A DNA stretch of 64,000 nucleotides from Eledone cirrhosa (lineage: Eukaryota; Mollusca; Cephalopoda; Octopoda; Eledonidae), in NCBI GenBank assembly GCA_964016885.1, contig OZ024742.1:358042587-358106586 (forward strand), given 5' to 3'. A program made the position numbers and the translations under genes. Shown in pieces: positions 55,569-64,000 of the stretch. The notes under the pieces were generated by a model. The model was not told the origin of the DNA. It did not search any database and was given only the letters and a program-made list of their open reading frames with translations. Position 1 is the stretch's first letter; each line of letters begins with the position of its first letter.

Positions 55569-56018
55569 AACATGCTCTGATACATATTCACTGATTTTAG
55601 CAGAATTATTTGGCTGTTCTTTTATCAAAATATATTTTTAAAATACTTTCTTTTTTTACATTACTAGAAAATAAAATTTCTTTACCATGACTAACAGTAG
55701 GTTGCCAATTAGTAATTCTACAAAAAATAATAAAACATTTATATCTCTGCAACTGAGTCCAGCAAAGTATTCACCAAGAAAAAAAATCAAATCCAGTCAT
55801 CTTTCTGTTCATCCATCCATACATATCTGTCTATGTATCTATACACCTCCTACATATATTTAACCTCTGGTTAGCCTTGCTTCTTCAGACCATTTATCAT
55901 CGCCTTCCAGCTTTGATTATCACATCTTTTTTCAAAATGGTAGTTATTTCTAGTAGAGCATAAAGTTGTGTTTGATGCATCTTTGTCAGCTTGTGTGTAA
56001 GTTAGATATATAATATAA
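55569..56018. other. No gene seen
   Basis: AT-rich. Short CATCCATCCATACATA-type patch at 55810. Confidence 0.5.
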
Positions 56019-56372
56019 TTATTTCTACTATGACACAAGGCCAGAAATTACCCAGTACATTACTGGTGCTTTATTTTATCAACCCCATAAGGATGGAAGG
56101 CAAAGTTAACCTCGGCGTATTTGAACTCGGAATGGATAGGGCCATAACTCTGCGTCAAAGCATGGCGTCCGACCCTCTACCAATACTGCCAATCCACCGC
56201 CCTGTTAGATATATAATTGTTTCTACTTTAGGCACAAGGCCAGCAATTACCCAGTGCATTACTGGTACTTTATTTTATCGAAGCCGTTAGAATGAAAGGC
56301 AAAGTCAACCTCGGCGGGATTTGAACTCAGATCGTAAAGGGACGTAACTATGCTGAAAAGCATGGCGTCTAG
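56019..56372 (-). mobile_element. Two tRNA-derived SINEs in tandem, minus strand
   Basis: 56019-56203 is near full length (head CGGTGGATTGGCAGTATTGG in minus sense). 56213-56372 is truncated within the head (AGACGCCATGCTTT). Between them is GTTAGATATATAATTGTTTC, partly repeated on the left flank (GTTAGATATATAATATAATT), consistent with a target-site duplication. Confidence 0.85.
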
Positions 56373-56397
56373 ATATATAATATAATATAATATAAAT

Positions 56398-56990
56398 ATA
56401 TCATCATCATCGTCGTTTTAACATCCCCGTTCCTTTGCTAGCAAGTGGATGGGTCTATGTAGACCAAGTCCATATTGAAGCAGGGCCATTGATCTCCCAA
56501 ATGAACCAGGGATCTATGTCTTGTTTATGTATGGTCTCACATTCCATTGAGTGCTCAGGAGAGGTTGTCATGCCTTTGACATAACTGACGGTCCTCCCAA
56601 TCCTTTGTTTAGCAAGATTTTTACAGTTGGATGCTTTTCCTATCCCCAACCATTTTATAGTTATATATAGCTGATGCATATAGACAATATGCCTCCACAA
56701 CCCCCACTGCAAAGTGGTCGTGGAGGTGCCATGGCAAAAAAGCACCCAGCCCACACTGTAAAGTGGATGTGTAGGTGCCACGTAAAAAAAAGCACCCAGC
56801 ACTCACTGTAAATGAGGTTGGTGTTAGGAAGGGCATCCAGCTGTAGAAATCAAGCCAGAATCAGTTCCAGTTTGAGCAAGACAAGGTCAGCTGACTGGAT
56901 ACTGCCCACAACAGGAGCACCCGTCTAAGCCATACTAGAATGGAAGAACGGACATAAAATGGTGATGTTGATGATGATGATGATGATGAT
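56398..56990. mobile_element. Two GAT-tailed family members, tail-out inverted pair
   Basis: 56398-56640 is minus sense, (ATC)n at left, subfamily of 36815-37075. 56645-56990 is plus sense (CACCCAGCCCACACTGTAAA, GGAAGGGCATCCAGCTGTAG), ending in (GAT)n at 56970-56990 and (TA)n. Together they form an element with ATC/GAT at both outer ends. Confidence 0.75.
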
Positions 56991-56999
56991 ATATATATA

Positions 57000-57130
57000 T
57001 TTATGAAAGGACAACACAATCAACACAGTATATGGAAGGAATATATTAGATTAATGCTTGATATAGCAGGAAGATGCTCTTAACGTTTCGGACGCTAGTC
57101 CTTCATTAGAAGAAAGAATAAGAAATTAGA
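57000..57130. repeat. Penelope-type terminal-like fragment
   Basis: Contains CTTAACGTTTCGGACGCTAG TCCTTCATTAGAAGAAAG, next to a (TA)n tract. In reverse complement it reads CTAATGAAGGACTAGCGTCC GAAACG, a motif type found near ends of Penelope-like elements. No arms or coding found. Confidence 0.45.
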
Positions 57131-57610
57131 TAGATTGAAGGGACGGGTGGGGTGGAATTGGGAAAAATGTCTTTAGATAAAAATAGCAGGTCCATTCATG
57201 TTGACATCTGTTAAGGTAAAACCGAAGTTAGTATTGTAGCATATGTACAAACTTTATAGATATATTACAATTGTTTAGATATCAGAGAGCTCAAAATACA
57301 GTCATAATGGCAGGGTCTGAATCCTCAGATATGCAAGTTTATATACAAACATGTTAGTGTTTTCTTAAATTTGAAAATGATGTTAATGAGAGTAAACTTC
57401 TGGTTTCACCTTATTACTTTTACACCGGGGTAACTGTGGTACACATTACTGACAAACTCCTGTCTCCCCTCCTCCACACATGTTATTGTGCATCTGTTAC
57501 CACATATACACCAATTTGTTTACAATTTGCTGTAGATCATTGCTGCGTTCATATCAAAGTGGGGCATAACAACTTTTGTGATATTGAGGTAGAGCATGGT
57601 GCAGAAAAGG
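57131..57610. other. No gene seen
   Basis: Short frames only. Confidence 0.5.
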
Positions 57611-57618
57611 TTGGGAAC

Positions 57619-57928
57619 CAAGACCAGATTTAATGGGGAGGCAAAATGGCACTTTCCACAGTCGCCCTGCAGTGGGGGACCCCACCACGATGGCCGTAGC
57701 AATTTATTTGTGCCCTCAGGTGGGCTTTTTAATTTTACGATGTTTGGAATTTTTGAATTTAATACCTGTATGTATAAATTTTCAATTCCAATTATTTGCA
57801 CAAGCTATTTTTGATATGTAAAATTGGGGGCTGGGGGTTTTCTGTGTATTCAATTTGTTGTGTATGAGGGGAGCCCCCAAAACCTGAAGTGCCCCAGCCC
57901 TCCCCCCTAAGATCTAAGTCCAACCTTG
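57619..57928 (+). mobile_element. hAT-like MITE, copy 6
   Basis: Starts CAAGACCAGATTTAATGG, ends ATCTAAGTCCAACCTTG. Flanks TTGGGAAC (57611-57618) and TTGGAAAC (57929-57936) are an 8-bp duplication with one mismatch. About 310 bp. The frames on both strands are not genes. Confidence 0.87.
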
Positions 57929-57936
57929 TTGGAAAC

Positions 57937-58620
57937 TACTACAATAATATTTCTGCAGTGAGTTTGAATCAAAAATGTTTGCACTGACAGCCCAGTAACA
58001 TACCCACTCGGCTATTTCATAGCAATATATTTTCAACATGACACCTAACTGTATATGCTAATGAAGCTTAGCTGATTACTTTGTAAAAACACAGCAGGAG
58101 TAATTAAATTAAACACAGAGTAAAGCTATTGGCAGTGGGTCGAAACCTAGGATTTCCCTAGATGAAGTTGAATGAATTTTTTAATTACATCTGTAAATTA
58201 TTGTAATTAATTTCATTAATTGGTGTGTGTCTTTTTAATTAATTATTATTGATTTGTGTTAATTATAAAATTAATTACTTCAGAGAAATAATTCTGTAAA
58301 TAAATGTCAATAAAACATGTTATGGCAACAAAACTTAAAATAATTCCACCTGAATTTACATATTTACTGTTTTCTCATTTGGCTGAGGCCATACTGGGGC
58401 ACGGACTTCAAAGGTTTAATCAAGCATACCGACCTTAGTATTTAGTTTTAAGTCATGTACATATTTCATCAATCTACTTTTGTTAAGCAGCTAAGGTGCA
58501 GAATGTAATCAAACAGCACCAGATGTTAATACAAATACACACTCATTTATACATATATTTGTGTGTACATGCACACACTCACACATATATGCATGTATGT
58601 GTATACATATATATAAATAT
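57937..58620. other. AT-rich spacer, no gene seen
   Basis: Ends in CA/TA-rich simple sequence from about 58535. Confidence 0.5.
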
Positions 58621-58624
58621 ATAT

Positions 58625-58975
58625 ACATCTGTATATTCATTTCATTCATTTCATTTTACGTCCACTTTTCCCTGCTTGCAAGGGTGGGACGGGACTGATT
58701 CTGGCTTGATTTCTACAGCTGAATGCCCATCCTAACACCAACCTCATTTACAGTGAGTGCTGGGTGCTTTTTTGCCATGGCACCTCCACGACCACTTTGC
58801 AGTGGAATGATAGGGACCCCAGTCCCTATCATCTCATTTCTACAGCTGAGTAAACTGGAGCAATGTGAAATAAAGTGTCTTGCTCAAGGAAACAACACAT
58901 CACCCGGTCTGAGAATTGAACTCACAACCTTTCGGTTGCAAGGCCAATGCTCTAACCACTAAGCCATGAGCCTCC
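58625..58975 (-). mobile_element. Composite: GAT-tailed 3' end fused to tRNA-derived SINE, copy 2
   Basis: Same architecture and junction as 40002-40347: TTTTACGTCCACTTTTCCCT, GCTTGCAAGGGTGGGACGGG, CAGTGGAATGATAGGGACCC, then minus-sense SINE with GGTTAGAGCATTGGCCTTGC and CCTTGAGCAAGACACTTTAT. The head reads GGAGGCTCATGGCTTAGTGG, which contains the Pol III A-box-like TGGCTTAGTGG. Confidence 0.87.
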
Positions 58976-58990
58976 ATATATATATATATA

Positions 58991-59100
58991 GGAAAAAGTA
59001 TGACCCCGACGGCAGAGCTCAAGCCGTTTCGACGGCTATTTATGGACTGAAATAGCCGTCGAAACGGGTTGAGATCTGCCGTCAGGGTCATACTTTTTCC
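58991..59100. mobile_element. 110-bp hairpin element
   Basis: 58991-59041 and 59050-59100 are inverted copies (GGAAAAAGTATGACCC, GACGGCAGA, CCGTTTCGACGGCTATTT) with about four mismatches and a loop of about 9 bases (ATGGACTGA region). It lies between (TA)n and single-copy DNA. It could be a MITE or a Penelope-type terminal hairpin. Confidence 0.8.
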
Positions 59101-59165
59101 TATTACCCACTCTACTACCCTAAATATTGAGTACTCTGGTGCGTTCCTTACCACAACTCCTTCTT

Positions 59166-59207
<42 letters not shown>

Positions 59208-59836
59208 AATAAATATGCATATGTATATATGTGTGTGTATATAATATGAATACACTTTTACTCTTTTACTTGTTTCAGCCATCCAGCTGAGGCCATACTG
59301 GTGTAGCGCCATTGTTGTTAAATATTCTATATCCAGCCTGTGTGTATATATGTGTGTGTGTGTATATATCTATGTGTGTATATATATATGTAGCAGATAG
59401 AGAGGTTATGTTCAGTTCTATTGGTACAAATTATTCATCTTTCTGCTGCTCTGATGTAATAACACGCAAAATATTTTATTCATTAATGCAAATCAAAACA
59501 CTCAATGATCAATAAACAATATTGTCATTAATGTTAAAGTTAGTAGTAAAATATTAGGAAAGGTGTGAATTAGCTACAAACAATATATGGATTCCTGGGA
59601 ATCGATTTAAACAATTTCAAAGCAATAATATTGGTGATAAAATGTGGCAGTGTGACATTTTAGTAAGTTTACAACCATAGCAAAAGCAATGAGAGAAACG
59701 TACCTGTCAGTTCCACACTATTGATGCTTTTATAGCCATATAACAGCTACTTATAGTAAGGTGTGTCATAATATTGAAAGCTAAAGTTTCTTTGTCATCG
59801 TCACAGATGTACAAAACTTGTTAAAATCTTAAAAAC

Positions 59837-59876
<40 letters not shown>

Positions 59877-59880
59877 GTAT
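59101..59880. other. Spacer with (TA)n, (TG)n and (ATCT)n
   Basis: (TA)n at 59166-59188 then (TG)n to 59206; TG/TATA mix at 59338-59392; (ATCT)n at 59838-59876. No gene seen. Confidence 0.7.
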
Positions 59881-59963
59881 GTATATATTTGGTGTGGGAT
59901 GCTTAAAGCATCCGTATGCGGTAGGCCGTTTGAGCACTCGATGCTTTTATAGAGCAGAGTATA

Positions 59964-60180
59964 ATATCACATAAGAAACGGAGAATCAGTGGTGCGACAA
60001 ATTAAAATTCATTAGACATATTACAATCGTTTCTCTGGCGACCTGCTCGAGGCATGATCAATGCAATGATCGAACTCGACTCTGAAATCGCATGATCCTC
60101 AGATACGTCTCGATTCTTCGAAGCAGATTTTCCAAATTTTAATTCTTCGCACCACTGATTCTCCGTTTCTTATGCGATAT
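59964..60180. mobile_element. Inverted-repeat element with 46-bp arms
   Basis: 59964-60009 (ATATCACATAAGAAACGGAG, AATCAGTGGTGCGACAAATT) and 60135-60180 (AATTCTTCGCACCACTGATT, CTCCGTTTCTTATGCGATAT) are inverted with few mismatches around a 125-bp GC-richer centre containing CTCGAGGCATGATCAATGCA. Flanked on both sides by ATCT simple sequence. No coding. Confidence 0.8.
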
Positions 60181-60189
60181 CTATCTTTA

Positions 60190-60405
60190 TCTATCTCTGG
60201 GATGGACACACGCGTGAAACTTGCTGGGTAAGTTTTGTCTAAATTTCTATAGAAATTCCTAACTGTAAACCTTCATTTTTACACCAATTTGTAGAGGGAC
60301 CGCCAGGTCAAATTTTGATCTGGTCAGTCTCTCAAAATATTCTACCCTTTTAGGCGAAATAGTACATAAACAGTTTTTTTTTTGAAAAGCTAACATTTTT
60401 AAAAA
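60190..60405 (+). other. Probable 5' UTR of the Tx1/L1-like LINE
   Basis: Sequence following the (ATCT)n boundary at about 60200 leads without other recognised repeats into the first ORF, with GCGAAATAGTACATAAACAG, a T10 run and AAAAAATGG around the start codon. Boundary is inferred. Confidence 0.5.
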
Positions 60406-61091
60406 ATGGCTGAAGTTTCTTCACCAACATTCGAAGGAGGAAAGGGGAAGATATGCTCACAGCTTCCCCCTGCCACTGGTATAGTAGCAGATGTCAAAGA
60501 CAAAGGTCAGCCAGAGGTAGAATTTTCTCCACTTGCTGACCGACAACTTGACGTTGCCATAGCAACAAATCAAAACAACAACAACAACAATAACGACAAC
60601 AATGATGACAACAACAACAACAGCAACAATGAAGACAACAACACCAACAGCAGCAACAATAATGACAACAACACCAACAAGAACAACTCCACAAACAAGA
60701 AAAAAAAGCTTTCGTTTGCACAAACAGTCCAAAATACAGAACTATATACACAGATTGACATCTCTAATGCTGGAGAATTGCTAAGAGATGCCAAGCAATA
60801 TATAACTTTTGGGGAGGATGGCGCTTTTAGCATCACTTCTCCCCAAGAATTGCGTAGAGACACTGTCCTGAAAACCAGAGTTTTTAGGACAATCTCAAAT
60901 ACCACCAGAAAACCAGCTCAATTAACTCAAAACGAAATTGAGCTGGTTCTAAGAAACTCCATGAAGGGAAAACTCTTCGGGAGTTTATCAATAATAATGA
61001 AAGACCAATTGACGGCACAGAAATATTCTGTGTCGCAATTGATGAGGGAGAGCCTTTCATACCAGTAAAAAGAAAAAAAGAAAAGATATAA
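60406..61091 (+). pseudogene. LINE ORF1-like protein, frameshifted
   Basis: Frame of 220 codons from ATG 60406. Residues 1-55 are unremarkable; residues 56-98 are Asn/Asp-rich (encoded by AAC/GAC triplets at about 60574-60695, probably microsatellite expansion), then KKKKLSF. Residues 105-190 are a plausible folded region (AGELLRDAKQYITFGEDGAF, TSPQELRRD). The alternative frame carries better-looking sequence from about 60955 (GKTLREFINNNERPIDGTEI, FCVAIDEGEPFIPVKRKKEK) ending at a TAA near 61089, so a frameshift is likely near 60950. Position upstream of the endonuclease-RT ORF fits a nucleic-acid-binding ORF1, but no zinc knuckle is visible. Confidence 0.6.
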
Positions 61092-61542
61092 CACAAACAA
61101 AAATGCAACAAACACGGAAACACCAATACAAGCGACGCAAACAGTACAAACAAAAACACCCCCTCCTAAAAACAAAACACCTACTACAAAACGTTAACAC
61201 ACACAAGAACCACAGAAAAAAAGCAACACAACACAACAAAAATGTTACACCTACATAAATACTAACAATATCACTTTAACAGACAACATATATAAAAACC
61301 CTTCGGTGGAGACCGAAGGGAAAACTTTTACACACTCTGCGAAGAATCCTAATCTTAAAATGATTAGCATCTCCATGGACACACATAAACAGTTAAAAGA
61401 AAACATTCCTAACGACGTAGGTAACCCTTGCGTCAAACCCTATAACCGCGTCCTTTTGAAATGGAAATTGTGCAGCCTGGTCCCCAGGAGACGAAGAAGT
61501 GAGTGATTTCTTTTCCTCTTCTTTTAACTTTTCAGCACCAAC
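61092..61542 (+). other. Inter-ORF region of the LINE
   Basis: A-rich (ACACAAACAAAAAC) segment to about 61240, then a frame (about 61283-61506) with NPSVETEGKTFTHSAKNPNL and VGNPCVKPYNRVLLKWKLC that may be the displaced C-terminus of ORF1. Confidence 0.45.
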
Positions 61543-64000
61543 ATGGCCAATATAAGAGTTGGGTGTGTGAATGTACGCGGCCTGGGGATGCCCTGGAAAC
61601 TGGGCAAACTGTTAAACGACCTCAGGTCGCACAGTTTGGATGTAGTAGCCATTTGCGAGTCCAGGATCCACAGCGAGCGACAACTGGCCCCCATCTTCGA
61701 TGAATTTGAGATCTACGCATCTCTCTGTCAGCCGGGAGGTGGGCATGGGGTTGCCGTTTTGCTGCGGAAACACCTGGACCTCGTAACACAGACGGTACAT
61801 CTGGATCCGGAGGGTCGACTGGTGGTCCTAGATGTTGACAGTAGTGAAGGTGGGGCCTTCAGGCTGGTGGCCGCATATGCCCCATCCGGGACACCGCGGC
61901 CAAACTTCTTCAAACGTCTAGAGACTTTTCTGGGAACGTCCCGCTCCCTGCTGTTAGTGGGGAACTGGAATGGAATCCTAGATGCACGTTGGGACTATGT
62001 GGGAGCATGTCCAGATAGAGGGGGGTGTAACAGCTTCAAACAGTTAATCTGCCGATTTGACCTGGCCGATAGATATCGACTAAATTTTCTGACTGTGCCA
62101 CTATGGACGTGGACTAATCCCAGCGGAACATCTAGATCGTACCTAGATAGGGTTCTGGTTAGAAAGAAGGATAGGGACATGTTAAGCTGTCCGCAAATGT
62201 TCATGGTTGCCTATTCAGATCACAAATTAGTGAACTGCTTAGTCAACCTTGACAAAACCCATAGACAGCGACCCGGCTACTGGAAGCTGAACTTGTCGTT
62301 ACCGACATGCAAAGCCTACAGTAGACAGATTAGCACTTTAGTTAAGCAGCACTTGACGGTGGGCCATTGTCAACAACAGATGGTGGTACTCTCTCAAGAG
62401 GGCAGTTAGATTAGACTCGATAGGTTTTAATAAAGAATTAGTGTTTGATAGAAATATGACCGAAATGGAACTGGTAGATAATGTAGAAGAGGCACTTAGG
62501 AGTGGCAACGTAGCCAGCAACGTAGCCAGCGTGCTAGCGACGAGAACGCCCTTGGACCAGTTCTTCGACGCAAAGCATGAAGGCTGCGTTGTCAGAAGCA
62601 AAATACGTGCTCTGGGAAACGAGGGAGCTAAAGCTGTTAGCTGGGCCCGGGTGATGGAGGCGAAAAGTGGCAACAAGTCCACGATTCGGTCTTTGAAGGA
62701 CCAAGACGGACGCGTGATACGTGAGCCGAAGCAAATGTGCACGGCTTTTCAGCGGCACTTTGCTCAACTGTTCGGGGTAGGGCGGCGCGCCGGGAGGGGC
62801 TATGGATTTCGGTTCATACCTCGACGGCCTACCGTGACTCTCGGACAGCGAGGCGAAGTTCTGCGAAAGGCCGATTTCGGACGCTGAGATAGGGGACGCG
62901 CTGAGCCAATGCGGCAAACGCAAATCTCCAGGTCTCGACGGTCTACCCTACGAATTTTACGTAGCAATGCCTGAATTGTTCTTCTATCTTCTGGAAGCGG
63001 TCTACTGCAACTGGCGGCAGAACGGGATAATTCCTAGTTCTGTGACCAAGGGCGTAATCACGTTGGTCAGGAAGGACGAGAACAAGGAGGATGACGTAGG
63101 CAACTTCCGGCCCATAACTCTGCTCAACACAGAGTTACAGATTTTGGCCAAGGTGTTCAAAAAGAGACTGGCGCTTGTCGTCGAAAACCTGGTGGGAGAA
63201 GCGCAGACATGCGAAATCCCGACCAGGTCCATACACGACAACCTCCACCTCATGCGATACATCATAGAGAGGGTAGGGTGTAAACCCGGCTTCGGCGGGG
63301 TCCTGATCAACTTGGATCAGTCTAAGGCTTTCGATAGGGTTGACCATCGTTACCTGGATGCGGTGCTCGAGTCGGAAGGCTTCGGTCCCGTGTTCGGGGG
63401 CTGGATTTCTGCAATGCACAACAGCAACATCTGCTCAAGGGTCAAGGTGAACGGCTACCTCTCAGAGATGTTCCATATCACGCGATCCATCCAACAGGGA
63501 TGCCCTCTCTCCTCCCTTCTGTACGTACTGAGCCACTACTGCGGAAGTTGGAGCTATTGTAGGGCATCCCTTTGGAACCGGGACTGCGAAAAGCAGCGTC
63601 GGCATATGCCGACGACGTGACAGTAATGGTGTCGAGCACCTAGCAAATCGGGGAGATTGGCACCTTACTGAAGGAATACAAAAGGTTCACAGGACCGAAG
63701 CTGAACCGGGACAAATCCGTCGTTTTGAAACTCGGAACGTGGAGAGGCAAACCGATGTCTTCCTATGACGTCGTCGGACGCTGGACGGAAGGACCGGTAA
63801 AGATGCTCGGGGTCTGGTTTGGTCCTGACCTCCAGGTGGAGAAGAACTGGAACGAGGTGACGGCCAAGGTGTTTGTGCTCACCCAGAAGTGGGCCGAGTG
63901 CAAACTATCCTTGAAAGGTCGAGCGGAGGTGCTAAACACATTTATAGCGTCCGTCATCTACTACCGCTTGACCAGCCAAAACGTTCACCAAAATGGAGCG
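61543..64000 (+). pseudogene. Tx1/L1-like LINE ORF2: APE endonuclease plus reverse transcriptase, multiply frameshifted
   Basis: The first block (61543-62409) is an apurinic-type endonuclease: VNVRGLG (9-15), AICESR with catalytic Glu39 (36-41), YAPS (112-115), GNWN (140-143) where the family normally has GDWN, YLDRVLVR (200-207) and YSDHKLV (224-230). A +1 shift near 62350-62370 moves to a frame with NRWWYSLKRAVR and the linker. A further shift before 62810 and an in-frame TGA (62835-62837) precede SDAEIGDALSQ and SPGLDGLPYEFY. The RT block from 62967 has NFRPITLLN, ILAKVFKKRL and motif A NLDQSKAFDRVDH. A deletion near 63525 shifts to the frame with YADD (63605-63616), followed by TAG (63641-63643), then GTWRGKPMSS, GRWTEGPVKMLGVWFGPDLQ and ASVIYYRL. 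The copy continues past the window edge. Confidence 0.88.

Overview
This window reads as intergenic, repeat-dense DNA from an animal nuclear genome, most likely a coleoid cephalopod (octopus-like). The inference rests on AT-rich sequence with abundant (TA)n, (TG)n and (ATC)n tracts, many tRNA-derived SINEs whose core ends in GATAAAATAAAGTACCAGT, several non-LTR retrotransposon families and a Penelope-like element. I found no host protein-coding gene, rRNA gene or functional tRNA gene. The only proteins with recognisable function belong to transposable elements.

Layout. 1-5600: a minisatellite of about 110 units of 51 bp with a higher-order period of 1,025 bp. 6-12 kb: LINE fragments, one SINE and plain AT-rich DNA. 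12.4-13.4 kb: a second minisatellite (48 bp). 13.4-17.2 kb: LINE relics. 18-31 kb: SINEs, hAT-like and piggyBac-like MITEs, a LINE 3' end whose C-terminal coding segment has been tandemly amplified, and LINE 3' ends with (GAT)n tails. 32.8-34 kb: large (ATC)n-type arrays. 35-38 kb: MITEs and a perfect 506-bp palindrome inside an insertion flanked by a 13-bp target-site duplication. 39-41 kb: LINE and SINE pieces. 41.2-42.7 kb: a Penelope-like fragment (RT tail plus GIY-YIG endonuclease) framed by 158-bp inverted arms. 43.8-46.3 kb: a 5'-truncated LINE with a long intact reverse-transcriptase ORF carrying an internal PHD-like zinc finger. 46-60 kb: SINE clusters, MITEs and hairpin elements. 60.2-64 kb: a two-ORF Tx1/L1-like LINE, frameshifted and running off the right edge.

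How the parts relate. The LINE at 43.8-46.3 kb ends in a (GAT)n tail, and its 3' end recurs in both orientations at more than a dozen other places, so one lineage accounts for much of the window and probably seeded many of the GAT/ATC microsatellites. MITEs and SINEs are nested inside older copies, which gives a relative chronology. Both minisatellites carry an AP-1-type heptamer in most units, and the 51-bp unit also carries a GATA motif. Those are sequence facts; any regulatory role is inference.

All family assignments come from reading motifs, target-site duplications and self-comparison inside the window. No database search was made.
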